From NCBI RefSeq assembly GCF_028368935.1, contig NZ_JAQNDK010000001.1, forward strand, positions 3,658,001 to 3,722,000: 64,000 nt of DNA, written 5' to 3'. Below the pieces are notes generated by a model that was given only the letters and a program-made list of their open reading frames with translations, had not been told where the DNA came from and did no database searches. Within the stretch, counting starts at the first letter, position 1; each line of letters begins with the position of its first letter. Shown here one piece after another: positions 20,869 to 30,211 of this stretch. The position numbers and the translations under genes were made by a program. This stretch comes from Sorangium aterium (GTDB lineage: Bacteria > Myxococcota_A > Polyangia > Polyangiales > Polyangiaceae).

Positions 20869-20983
20869 ATGATGCTTTCCGACGCACCCCACGTCGACGC
20901 CCTGAGCGCCACCTTCGCGGCCCTCGCCGATCCGACGCGCCGGTCGATCCTGACGTAGCTGATGGACGGCCCCGTGTCGACAG
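20869..20983 (+). pseudogene. N-terminal fragment of an ArsR-family repressor
   Basis: The frame reads ALSATFAALADPTRRSILT, the first helix of the ArsR winged helix, then hits TAG at 20956-20958, resumes as LMDGPVST and ends where repeat copy 2 begins. The remaining two-thirds of the gene is missing. In intact relatives the ILT is followed by xLxxGExxV, so both the stop and the truncation are disabling. Confidence 0.65.
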
Positions 20984-21087
20984 CCAGTTGACATAACGTC
21001 CAAAAGTACGATCCACTGATCCGCCTACAAAAACCACCAGCTCCAACGAGTTCACTCGGCTGTGTAATATTGTCTACACCACGCTGG
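20981..21087. repeat. Dispersed repeat family 2, copy 2 (right part)
   Basis: From CAGTTGACATAACGT to TTGTCTACACCACGCTGG, with two small deletions relative to copy 1. It joins the ArsR fragment directly to a LysR C-terminal fragment, so it marks a recombination or insertion junction. Confidence 0.7.
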
Positions 21088-21284
21088 TCGGCGCGTTTCC
21101 GTCGAATTGGCTGGCGCACGCCGCCCCGCGCTTCGATCTCGTGACGTTCCCGCTGCCCGTGACCACGCCGGCCATCACCATCGCGCAGGCGTGGCACCCC
21201 CGCTTCGATGCCGACCTCGCGCACCGGTGGCTGGGCGACCGGCTCCGCCGCGTCTACCGGTCGATCGCGGAGCGCAGGGCGTAG
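21087..21284 (+). pseudogene. C-terminal fragment of a LysR-family regulator
   Basis: The frame entered at 21087 reads PLPVTTPAITIAQAWHPRFD and then HRWLGDRLRRVY before a TAG. The WH(P/A)RFxxDxAHRWLR ending is typical of one LysR branch. There is no start or DNA-binding domain. The sequence begins abruptly at the repeat boundary. Confidence 0.6.
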
Positions 21285-21892
21285 CCACGCCCGGCCGAGC
21301 GGCGCCGTGTCGGGGCGCCGCGGACGTCGACCTCGGATCGGCCTCGCAGCGCCGCCGACGCCGCGGGCTCGGCGCGCTTCGTCGCGCCCGCTTGCGGGTC
21401 CTGCTCAGGAAACGCAGCGTCTCGACCTGGGTGCCGTCCTGCCCCGTTACCATGTCGCCAGAACAATCCCAGCTGGAGCCGCGCGCAACGGCACCTTCTT
21501 GGCAACACGCGACCTCGCCCAGTTCGCGCGCAGAGCGCACATAGACGCATGCCCTCCCACGTCGGTGAGGCGGCGGAGGAACGGGGCGGGACGGCCGGCG
21601 GGACTTGACCCCTCGCGGTGCGGATCGGTACCATGCGCATGTTGGACCTCGGCTGGTACGGGGTTCGGCTACGCGGCTTGGGGGGTTGGCGCACCCGCGC
21701 GATGCTTGCCGTCCTCGGCCCCTGCTGTGGGTTGCCAACGCATGCAAGTGCATTTACCGGCTCCCACGGCTTTGCCTGGTTCTTGTTTGCGAGAGCGCCG
21801 CAGCGGCCGGCAAAGGTCGAGCGAGCGCGACGAATGGCCACCCGCTCGCACGCGGGGACATTGTTGGACTGATAGAAGGGAGAGACCGCGGG
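21285..21892. other. Non-coding stretch before the MscS gene
   Basis: I see no frame on either strand that resembles a known protein. Base composition becomes less GC-rich after 21620. No repeat of the families found elsewhere occurs here. Confidence 0.45.
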
Positions 21893-22786
21893 ATGAACGA
21901 GACCCTCAAGAGATATGTGGACGTCGGGCTCCTGATCGGCGCCGAGATCGGCACCAAGATCGTCGGGGCCATCGCCCTGTGGATCGTGGGGCGCCTGGTC
22001 ATACGCGGCATCCTTCGCTTGCTCGATCGAACGACGAAGTTCCGCAACATCGACGAGACGCTCGCGCGTTACCTGCACTCTGTCGCGAGCGTGCTGCTCA
22101 ACATACTCCTCATCATCACGGTCCTCGGCGTCTTCGGCGTCCAGACCTTCACCTTCGCCGGGATCCTGGCGGCGACCGGGGTCGCCATCGGTATGGCCTG
22201 GTCTGGCCTGCTCGCCAATCTGGCCGCTGGCGTCTTCATGATCGTGCTGCGCCCTTTCAAGGCCGGCGACGTGGTCACCGTCGCCGGCGTGACGGGCATC
22301 GTGCATTCGATCGGCCTCTTCGTCACGTCGGTCGATACCTTCGACAATGAACGCACCTTTCTCGGCAACAACAAGATCTTCGGCGAGATCATCAAGAACC
22401 ACTCCGATAACCCCGTCGCACGCTTGAACATCAATGTCCAGCTTCCCCACGGCGCCGACGTGCACAAGGTCATCGCGGTATTGAAGGAGAAGCTCACCAA
22501 TGCGCCTCATGCCGCCAGCAACCCAGCGCCGTTCGTCGAGATGGTGGGCATGACCCTCTCCGGCCCGCTGCTCGTCGCGCATCCCTACGTCGAGAGCGCG
22601 AAATACCCCTTGGCGCTCGCCGCCGCACACCTGGTCGTTTATGACGAGGTCGCGAAGCTTGGCTACCCGACCCCGGCGCAGGCGGTGGTGCTCCGCGAAG
22701 ACGGAGCGCGGCTCGCGGCGGTCAATGGGCACGACGCGCGTGGGCTCTCGCAGGTGTCAAACAGCGGGACGCCCGAAGCGCCCTGA
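21893..22786 (+). CDS. Small-conductance mechanosensitive channel (MscS family)
   Basis: The 297-residue protein has three N-terminal membrane segments. The third reads GILAATGVAIGMAWSGLLAN, the Gly/Ala-rich pore helix of MscS, followed by the beta domain (RPFKAGDVV, then VTSVDTFDNERTFLGNN). It opens on membrane tension to release solutes during osmotic downshock. The C-terminal part is typical up to about residue 270, then short and variable. ATG 21893 lies after AGGGAGAG and gives the usual family length. It is intact inside an otherwise decayed region. Confidence 0.9.
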   Translation: MNETLKRYVDVGLLIGAEIGTKIVGAIALWIVGRLVIRGILRLLDRTTKFRNIDETLARYLHSVASVLLNILLIITVLGVFGVQTFTFAGILAATGVAIGMAWSGLLANLAAGVFMIVLRPFKAGDVVTVAGVTGIVHSIGLFVTSVDTFDNERTFLGNNKIFGEIIKNHSDNPVARLNINVQLPHGADVHKVIAVLKEKLTNAPHAASNPAPFVEMVGMTLSGPLLVAHPYVESAKYPLALAAAHLVVYDEVAKLGYPTPAQAVVLREDGARLAAVNGHDARGLSQVSNSGTPEAP

Positions 22787-22843
22787 TCGGTTCCTGCAGC
22801 CCGGCCTGCCCCACCCCGCGGCGCGGGCGCGGGCTCCGCGGGC

Positions 22844-23143
22844 TCATGGCCAGGCGGTGATCTCGACGGGCCGCTTCATCCGCGTATCCTCGGCCACGAA
22901 CACCGCCCCGCTCTGCCCCTCGGCCGGGAGGGGATCCCCCGTCGCGCGGTCGAACCTGAGAATGGTTCCGGGTGCCGCGTAGTTCATCGCGTCGAACCCC
23001 ACCGTGAACAGCCGCCGCACCTCCCCGAACGTCAGCCCGCCCATGTGGTTGCCTCGCGGCGTGGTCCCAGTGAAGCCCGTGGGCAGCGTGTCGAGGAGCG
23101 CGCCGGTCGCGTCGTAGCGCCGGATGTCGGAGGATAGACATGT
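22844..23143 (-). pseudogene. 3' fragment of a secreted beta-propeller protein
   Basis: The frame reads SDIRRYDATGALLDTLPTGF, then HMGGLTFGEVRRLFTVGFD and PGTILRFDRATGDPLP. These are the last two blades of a propeller protein whose usual members are 300-400 residues with a signal peptide. Upstream the sequence loses similarity (Arg/Pro-rich) and no start or signal is seen. The truncation point is near 23143. Confidence 0.6.
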
Positions 23144-23261
23144 TGGGAACGTGGCGTCCGCAACCTCGTCCCCGCAGATCCTCGCAGGTGCCGACCGCAC
23201 CGGTCCCATCGGTGACGTCGACGCATCTCCGCCGTCGCCTGCGGGCGGTGGCACCGTGCTC

Positions 23262-23320
23262 GCTCGTGTCCAGGCGCTTCGCCCCGCTGCGCGGGCGCCT
23301 GCGGCGGCCCGGACACGAGC
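23262..23320. terminator. Hairpin GCTCGTGTCC ... GGACACGAGC
   Basis: Exact 10-bp arms at 23262-23271 and 23311-23320 with an inner AGGCGC/GCGCCT pair. It lies between the propeller fragment and the IS110 element and could be a terminator or part of an element end. Confidence 0.35.
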
Positions 23321-23529
23321 TGCGCGCGGTGCCTCACGTGAAACGTGGGCGACGGCGGAGGGGCGCTCCGCTGGGGGCTCGAGCTCGGGGCAGGTGGACC
23401 AGGCTGGCCGCGAGGGCGAGGTCGAGCCGAGCGAGCTCATGACAGCGAGCCTGCGGAAGGGCTGGCGCCCTGCTTTCGTCGAGGCGAACCTTGGATTGCA
23501 GAGCAAAGCAGCTGCGCAAGGGGGCGCCA

Positions 23530-24581
23530 ATGCAGAGGACCATCGGTCTGGATGTGCATGCCGCAAGCACGACGTTTGCGGTGGTCGGGGAGAGCGGCAA
23601 GCGGCTGGGGTCGCACTTGGTCGAGACGAACGGCCAAGCGGTGGTGGAGCAACTCAAGGCGATCGCCGGCAAGAGGCACGTGGTGCTCGAGGAGGGGACG
23701 CAGAGCGGGTGGCTCTACGAGATCCTCTCGCCGCACGCGGAGGAGATCGTGGTGGCGATGGTCTCGGAGAGCCGAGGCCAGAAGAGCGACGAGAGCGACG
23801 CGTTCCACCTGGCCGAGCAGCTGCGCACGGGAGCGCTCAAGCAGCGCGTGTTCAAGGAGGTGGGCGAGCACAAGAGGCTGGGCGAGCTGGGCCGCACCCA
23901 CGCGATGATCGTGCAGGACGTGGTGCGGGCGCAGAACCGGATCAAAGCGTTGCTTCGGTCGCGCGGCGTGGCCGTAGAGGGCAAGAGCGTGTACTCGGAC
24001 AAGGGCCGCGAGGAGTTTTTGAAGCAGCTGCCGGACGCGAGCCGCGGGGCGGCGACGATGTTGTACGCGCAGTACGATGCGGTGGAAGCCATCGGCGGCG
24101 AGCGGAGAAGGATCTCGTCGCCGAAGCGCACCGACACGCGATGAGCCGGGTGCTGGAGTCGTGCCCAGGGCTGGGTCCGATCCGGGTGGCGCAGCTGATG
24201 CCGATCGTGGTGTCGCCGGCGCGGTTCCGGACCAAGCGGCAGTTCTGGTCGTAGTGCGGCCTGGGGATCGTGATGCGCTCGACCTCGGACTGGGCCCGGA
24301 AGCCGGACGGCGGCTGGGTGCGGGCCGAGGTCCAGAAGACGCGCGGACTGAACCTGAATCACAATCACACGCTGAAGCACGTCTTCAAGGGTGCGGCGAC
24401 GACGGTGATCACGCAGCTCGCCACCGAGCCGTTGCATCAGGACTACCAGCGGCTGATCACAGCGGGCACGAAGCCGAACCTGGCGAAGCTGACGCTCGCC
24501 CGCAGGATCGCCGCGATCGCTCTTTCGATGGCGAAGAGCAAGGAGAAGTACGACCCGACGAAGCATCGCAAGCAAGGCTAA
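23530..24581 (+). mobile_element. IS110-family transposase, frameshifted and interrupted
   Basis: The N-terminal frame from ATG 23530 carries the DEDD RuvC-like domain (GLDVHAAS, VVLEEGTQSG, KSDESDAFHLAEQ). It loses frame near 24105. A second frame continues as CPGLGPIRVAQLMPIV and RTKRQFWS, hits TAG at 24252-24254 where relatives have Tyr, and goes on through SSDW-like and LNHNHTLKHVFKGAATTV to TAA 24579-24581. Both the Transposase_20 helix-hairpin domain and its Ser region are therefore split. With one frameshift and one nonsense codon it is inactive unless rescued. IS110 elements have no long terminal inverted repeats; about 170 bp of non-coding DNA upstream is where a guide RNA would lie. 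Confidence 0.85.
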
Positions 24582-25096
24582 AAACTCGTCTCACGTGTGG
24601 AGGTATCAATCCCCAAGAGAGGTGTGATCGCCGGCGCAGCAGCTGGAGACGAGCAGGGTTCAAGGGTGAGTATCCATTGCGCGGATGGCACGAGGGCAGT
24701 CGCCCCGATGTCCCAAGGATAGGCTATGCCCCCTCGGAGTACCGAAAGAAGCCATGGTCAGAAGAGGCCCAGATAGAAGGATGGTTCCCGCTTTCTGCGC
24801 GAGAACAACGGGGCTTCGATCTCGTCGAGGATGCCAGCGAAAACAGCACGCAAAGGGAGCGACCGTCATCCTCCGTATTGGCCAGCGGTTCCGATGCCAA
24901 TCGCGGACGCGTGTCGACCGGGAAGCGCTCAAGGCTCGCCGCGCTTGCCAGCTGAACGCGGGCAAGCCACGCCGTGCCAGCCAGCCGAACCCGGACAAGC
25001 CACGCCGCACGTGCCGACTGGGAGCGGGCGCCTCCGTTGAAGAGGACGGTCGGCGATCGGAGGGGATCTGTCTTGACACTACGTTCCATAGAAGCT
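24582..25096. other. Non-coding stretch after the IS110 remnant
   Basis: No recognisable protein frame. It contains a short direct repeat (CAAGCCACGCCG near 24963 and 25002). Composition is slightly lower in GC than its neighbours, which suggests foreign or decayed DNA. Confidence 0.4.
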
Positions 25097-25230
25097 CGCG
25101 CAAAGCCATTCCGACCTGTCAAGAGTTTCCCGACAACGACCGGCAGTCGACATGACGTACAAAAAATCACGATCCGCTGATTCACCTGCAAAAGCCAGCA
25201 GATCCAACGAGTTCACTCGGCTGTGGTACA
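25097..25230. repeat. Dispersed repeat family 2, copy 3
   Basis: It runs from GCGCAAAGCCATTCCGACCT to GAGTTCACTCGGCTGTGGTA and lacks the TTGTCTACACCACG end present in copies 1 and 2. The last shared base is near 25230. The following 430 bp up to 25666 hold no gene I recognise. Confidence 0.7.
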
Positions 25231-25666
25231 AGGAAAGCGGCGCAGCGAAGGTGAGCCGGTAGCGGAAACGGTAACAGCGCCCTTGGTCTGCTTCCCCTGC
25301 GCTTGGAAGGGCGTGCCAGGTGCGGGCGAACGCTTTTTTGATGGCTGTCCCTCCGCCCCCAGTTGGTTTGGCGTTCCGTGTTCTGCCGAGCCGCACCGCG
25401 TCGAATCCTTGCCACCTGAACCGCGCGTAGCTTCCGAGTTGTCCTTCCGTGGTATCGAAGGGACGCGTGGTATCACGGCGCTGCGCCATTTCGAGTGCGG
25501 TGCGAGCACACCTTGTCGTGAGCGGAGTCATCACCGTGAGCTCGATCGGCTGCGGCTCGGCTACCTCATGTTGCACGGGGGCGTGCCGACGGAGCGGCGG
25601 CCTCTGCTGCTTAGATGGAGAGTCCACCGGGCCCTCCTCGCACGGAGGCTCCTCGGATACGGAACG

Positions 25667-27651
25667 TCACGGCGCGGGCATGACCAGGGTCAGCCCATCG
25701 TGCGCGCCGAGCTGCGAGATGAAGATGGTCTGCATGTAGTCATACGTCGGGTCGTAGGTGTACAGGAACCCGTCCTGATCGATCTCCCAGAACTGGTCGG
25801 CGATCGGATCGTACGCGAGGCCGCCGGCGTTGGTGGGCTCTTGGTATGCCAGCAACGACCCGGCGCCGTTCGCGACGTCGATGGCGAAGAGGGGTGCATA
25901 ACCGGCGACGAACCCGACCAGCTGGTCGCGGGTGGTGTCGTAGGCCATGCCGTCGTAGCTTCTGGGGGGCGTCCCGAGGAGGGTCGCGGCCCCGGTCGCC
26001 CTGTCCAGCTGGTAGAACCCGGGTTGGCTCCCGCGCGCGCTCCCGTACAGGTTGCCAGTCCTCGGATCGAGGCCGAGCCCGAACATTTTGTCGACGCCGT
26101 GGATGCCCACCAGGGTGGCGGCCCCGGTGGCGATGTCCACCGTGTAGAGTCCTTTGTTGGCGCGCCCGTCGATCATCCACAGGGTGCCGGTCGCCTCCTC
26201 CCAGGCGAGCTCGCCGATGTCGAAGCGCACGCCGAGCGGACCGACGTCCTCGAATTTCCGCGTCCGCAGGTCGAACCGGCGAAGCATGTCGTCCTCCTCG
26301 CGCACGGTGTAGAGGAACCGGCGCGTGCCCTCGACTTGGCAGGTCGCCGAGCAGCCGTCGCCGTTGACATGGCCGCCATCGTCGCACTCCTCGCCCGGAC
26401 CGACCCTGCCGTTGCCGCAGGGGGACTCGGCGACGCACGCGCCGCTGATGCATATCGACTCCGCGGTGGTCGGGTCGCCGTCATCGCACGCCGTGTCGTC
26501 GGGCGCGTTCGGGTTCGTGCAGAGCCCCGTCCTTGGGTCGCACGCGCCCGCGACGTGGCACGCGTCCGGCGGCGCGCAGGTCACGTCGGCGCAGAGGCTC
26601 GGCTCGCAGCTGTAGACGACCGTGACGCGCGCGAACGCCCCGCCGAGCTCCTCGCTCCGGCTCAGCCCGTCGCAGCTCGGCGCGGAAATATTCACGGAGT
26701 TCACCCCGCCGAGCACGTACGAGCTGGGATTCACGTCGGTGAACGAGGCGAGCTCGTGATCCGAGTCACAAGTGCACGATCCGATAGGGTCGAAGTTGCC
26801 AATCGCGGCGCCATTGAGCGACACGGCGCGGACGCCGGCCTGGAAGGAGCAGTCGATGCCGCTCTCGAGCTCGACGTCGACCCGGCGAACGGAGGAGAAC
26901 CCGCGCCGTCGGTGGCCTTGACTTGAATGGTGTAGACGCCCGGCGTGTCCGTCGAGAACGTGCCGACGGGCCCAGGAAGGCCGAGGACCGGGGAGGACCC
27001 GCTCACCTTCGAGCCGATCTGCCAGGTGATCGAGATCGCGTCGCCATCGGGATCCTCTGCGTCCACGGTGATCGTGGCCGTCTCGCACAGGGTGATGAAC
27101 TTGCTGGGCGCGATGTCGAGGCTGTTGATCTTTGGCGGGGAGTTCAGGGCGACCACCGCGTCGAGGAGGCCGTCGGTATCCCCGCGGCACTGGGACACGA
27201 GCATGACTTCCCTCGTCCACTGCCCAGGGACATCCACCACCGTCTCGGCGGGAGCGCACTCTTCCGACGGCGAAGCGTCGTGCATCGGCGTAGCGCAGAC
27301 GCGGTAATTGCCGCGAGGCAGCACGAACGTGCCCTCCGCGGCCGCGTGCGCCCCGGAGCCCGTGACGAGCTCGTCGTCGTAGGGCACGTCGCCGGCGAGG
27401 GGCACATCGATGTCGAGGGCGCTGGTCGCCTCCGCGATCGCCGTGTCCCTGCAGGTGCTGCTGGCGCCGACGACCTTGTAGTGAACCGCCGTCACGTCGT
27501 GCCGCTCGCCCCGGATCGCGAGGGCGGCACGGATGACCCCGGTCTCCGCAGCGTCACCGCCGTCGATCCCCTGTTGGCCGCACGCCGGCAACGCGAGCGC
27601 GAGCGCGACGGCCGTCGATCCTTGCACGAAGTCTCTTCGTCCCCTTCTCAT
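25667..27651 (-). pseudogene. Secreted Cys-rich-repeat / propeller protein, frameshifted
   Basis: The first frame starts at ATG 27649-27651 with a lipoprotein-like signal (ALALPACG), an N-terminal domain, and an Ig-like domain (ITVDAEDPDGDAISITWQ). Near 26905 the reading must change frame to continue as VRRVDVELESGIDCSFQAG. The second part holds a Myxococcus-type Cys-rich repeat (CGNGRVGPGEECDDGG then GDGCSATC) and a propeller of about 200 residues (GLYTVDIATGAATLVG-type blades), ending at 25667. Joined, it would be about 660 residues and secreted. A one-base error, a true frameshift, or fusion of two genes by deletion are all possible. Codon quality is good on both sides, which favours a recent event or error. 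Confidence 0.65.
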
Positions 27652-27878
27652 CCTATCACCTTCCTGGGTTCTTCTCTTGGGTGGTGTGGTATCGATGCTC
27701 GAGCGTCGGCGATCCGGAGATCGAGGTCGCTCTGCCGAGGATTCCGCCGTTCGTGCACGTCATTCCGGCGATGTCAGCGCCTGGGTCGCCTTCATCGTCG
27801 TCGTTCCCTGCAGGGACGGGAGCCCCGCCGACACGTAAGTCCTTACGGGGACTGAGATGCTCGCAGATCTGCTCGCAT

Positions 27879-28415
27879 TCAACCTCGCGCACGTGCCGTG
27901 GCCTGCGGCCGTGGATGTGGGGCGGCGCGGTCACCTCCTCCGATCCCGGGAAGCTCGTTCGGGAAGGCGGCCGAGGTTTTCGCGGGCTCGGACTCCGCGG
28001 TCCCCGGCTTCACGGGCTCGGTGAGGCGCTTGCCGAGCAGGACGAACAGGAGGATGAGCCCGACCGTGAGCAGGATGTGGCCCACCCCCGCGGTCCACGG
28101 CACGGCCTCCGGCACGTGGTAGCCGAGCACGGTCGCGATGCCGTGGACGCCCATCATGCTCACAGTGATCGCGACCCCCGCGTTGTAGAACCAGAAGAAG
28201 TACGTGAACAGCGTCGTCCCGGACAGCTGAAACTGCTTGTCGAGGGCGAGGACGATCAGGAAGCCCAGCGTGCCCAGGGCGAGCAGGTGGGTGTGCATGA
28301 GGGCCAATTGGGTCTCGCCGGTGAAGTGATTGACCTTGGTGAACTCTCGGTAGAACAGCCCGGAGACCACTCCGACGATCATGCAGACGTGTGCTGCGTT
28401 GTACGACTTCCGCAT
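27879..28415 (-). CDS. Membrane protein resembling DUF2871
   Basis: The 178-residue product has four hydrophobic segments (residues 5-22, 45-65, 78-100, 110-140) with His-rich loops (KVNHFTG, MHTHLLALG, GVHGIA) and matches the small DUF2871 family in length and pattern. A role is not known; conserved His residues could bind haem or metal. ATG 28413-28415 is preferred; GTG at 28427 is possible. The C-terminal 45 residues are hydrophilic and variable. The DUF4267-like gene lies 64 bp upstream on the same strand, so they may be cotranscribed. Confidence 0.72.
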   Translation of the reverse strand: MRKSYNAAHVCMIVGVVSGLFYREFTKVNHFTGETQLALMHTHLLALGTLGFLIVLALDKQFQLSGTTLFTYFFWFYNAGVAITVSMMGVHGIATVLGYHVPEAVPWTAGVGHILLTVGLILLFVLLGKRLTEPVKPGTAESEPAKTSAAFPNELPGIGGGDRAAPHPRPQATARARG

Positions 28416-28479
28416 TTCGGTGCTCACTCCCTGTGATCGACTATCGCCCCGATAGGACTCCTTCAAGCGCTCGGTAGGG

Positions 28480-28896
28480 TCACGCACGGCGGCGGAGCTG
28501 CAGCACGCCGAGCGCGATGCAGAGCACGGCGGTGCCCCAGTGGATCGCGAGGTAGCCCGCGTGAGCGCCGCGCCACGCGAGCACGATGGCTCCGTCGACG
28601 ACGGGGATCACGGAGCCGAGGAGCAGCGTGAGCGCCGCGGCGCGCCGCTCGCCAAGGAGCGCGAAGGCGATGAGCAAGGCGCCGACGGAGAGGTCGCGCA
28701 CTCCCTTGGCGACAGCGTACGCGGCGAGGCCAGCGAGCGGCACGCCGAAGGCCGCAGCCGCGGTGCCGGGGACAACCAGGAAACGCGCGCCGATGAAGCA
28801 CAGCGTGAGGCCGGTGAGCAGCGTGGCAATGCCCGCCCCACCGAGGCGGCGCAACGGAAGGGACGAGGCGGAGGAAGCGATAGTGGCGTTGTTCAT
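28480..28896 (-). CDS. Membrane protein resembling DUF4267
   Basis: This 138-residue protein has four hydrophobic segments and the AKGVRDLSVGALLIAFALLG stretch characteristic of DUF4267-type proteins. The start ATG at 28894-28896 fits the family; an earlier in-frame ATG at 28989 adds a non-hydrophobic leader. It is divergent from an AraC-family regulator whose start lies 108 bp away, the usual arrangement for a regulator and its target. Function unknown. Confidence 0.72.
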   Translation of the reverse strand: MNNATIASSASSLPLRRLGGAGIATLLTGLTLCFIGARFLVVPGTAAAAFGVPLAGLAAYAVAKGVRDLSVGALLIAFALLGERRAAALTLLLGSVIPVVDGAIVLAWRGAHAGYLAIHWGTAVLCIALGVLQLRRRA

Positions 28897-29004
28897 GGGC
28901 TGGATGTAGCCCTCAGCGGACGCGCCCGCGATGGCCGGCGCGCGCAACGAATGTCCCTGAACGCTCACGTTGCGAGCGCTATAGATCATCGCTAGGCTCG
29001 CGCC

Positions 29005-29940
29005 ATGTACCAGGATGACCCGCTATCGAGCCGATTTTCCATGGCAAAACTCTCGTCCGAGCTTGTCTGCCGGACCGCGGCGCGAGGGGCTTGGGCGCTC
29101 GAGCTTCCGGCGCGTCCGATCCTGGTGCTCCACCACGTGACCGAGGGGAGCTGCGTGCTGCGCGCCGGGCGAGAGGCTGTCTCGCTCTACCAGGGCGACG
29201 TGGCGCTGGTGCGACCGAACGTGGGGCACCGCGTCGACCACGGCGACGCGAGGGCGAAGCCCGTGCTCCTCGACCGGTGGCTCGAGGTCTCGCGAGAGGA
29301 GGACGGCGAGCGCGTGCTCGGCCGCGGCGCCGCCACGGCGCGCGCGCTGTGCGGCGTGTTCCGGTTCGAGCACGACGCGCTTGCCCCCTTGCTGCAGGTC
29401 CTGCCGACGGTGATCCACGCCGGCGCGCGGGCCATCGAGGCGCGGCCCTCGTTTGCCGACGCGCTGGCGCGCCTGCGGAGCGAGCTGCACGAGACGCGCC
29501 TGGGGGCGGGGCTGGCTCGCCGTCGCTGGCTCGAGCTCATCCTCATCGAGCTCGTGCGGCTGCTCGCCGACCGCGAGCCCGCGAAGCTCGCCGCGCTCGG
29601 CGCCACGCAGGACCCCGTCGTCGCCCGCGCGATCGCCGAGCTCGTGCACGACCCGGCGCGCGCGTGGGACGTCGACACCCTGGCGCGAACGGTGGGCGTC
29701 TCGCGCGCCACGCTCGCCCGGCGGTTCCTCGAGGCCACGGGCGCGCCGCCCATGGCGTACCGGGCGACGCTGCGCACCGAGCACGCGCGCCGCCTGCTTC
29801 GGGAGACGACGCTGTCGAACCAGCAGATCGCCCACGCGGTCGGGTTCGCCACGGTGCAGGCGTTTCAGCGCGCGTTTCGGCGCGAGACCGGGGCGACGCC
29901 GTCGGCTGTCCGCGCGCAGCTGCGCGCCGCGCACGGCTGA
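29005..29940 (+). CDS. AraC-family transcriptional regulator
   Basis: The 311-residue protein has an N-terminal cupin-like sensing domain (about 30-110, [13 protein letters not shown] and [12 protein letters not shown]) and a C-terminal pair of helix-turn-helix motifs (about 205-305, [20 protein letters not shown] and [20 protein letters not shown]). This is the cupin_6/AraC type that often controls adjacent oxidoreductases or transporters. The divergent DUF4267-like gene is its likely target. ATG 29041 is an alternative start. The ligand is unknown. Confidence 0.88.
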   Translation: MYQDDPLSSRFSMAKLSSELVCRTAARGAWALELPARPILVLHHVTEGSCVLRAGREAVSLYQGDVALVRPNVGHRVDHGDARAKPVLLDRWLEVSREEDGERVLGRGAATARALCGVFRFEHDALAPLLQVLPTVIHAGARAIEARPSFADALARLRSELHETRLGAGLARRRWLELILIELVRLLADREPAKLAALGATQDPVVARAIAELVHDPARAWDVDTLARTVGVSRATLARRFLEATGAPPMAYRATLRTEHARRLLRETTLSNQQIAHAVGFATVQAFQRAFRRETGATPSAVRAQLRAAHG

Positions 29941-30211
29941 ATCACCGCGCAGGAACGTCGATCAGCTCGTGACGTAGATCGAAGTAAGCGGACGTCTCGT
30001 TCGCTTGGGAATCGCCAAACCGTCAACTGCTCGCAGACCGCGGTCGGGAGGTGGCGCCGTGATGTCGTTGGCGCAGGTCGGTGGCGCCGTCGCGCTCGTC
30101 TTCGTCTCCGGCACCGGGATGCCCGTCGCCGCGGGCCGGTGAGCCACCACGGCGGCTCGGCACGACGAGCCCGACGGCACCCGCGGCCTCGGAAGCGGCC
30201 TCCGTGAGCGC

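Noticed and set aside
24635-25080. Possible small genes after the IS110 remnant
   Set aside because: Several short frames overlap with Arg/Ser-rich products and no initiation signals or similarity.
30060-30160. Small open frame with good ribosome binding site (about 27 codons)
   Set aside because: Too short and without hydrophobic or conserved pattern; no support beyond the start.
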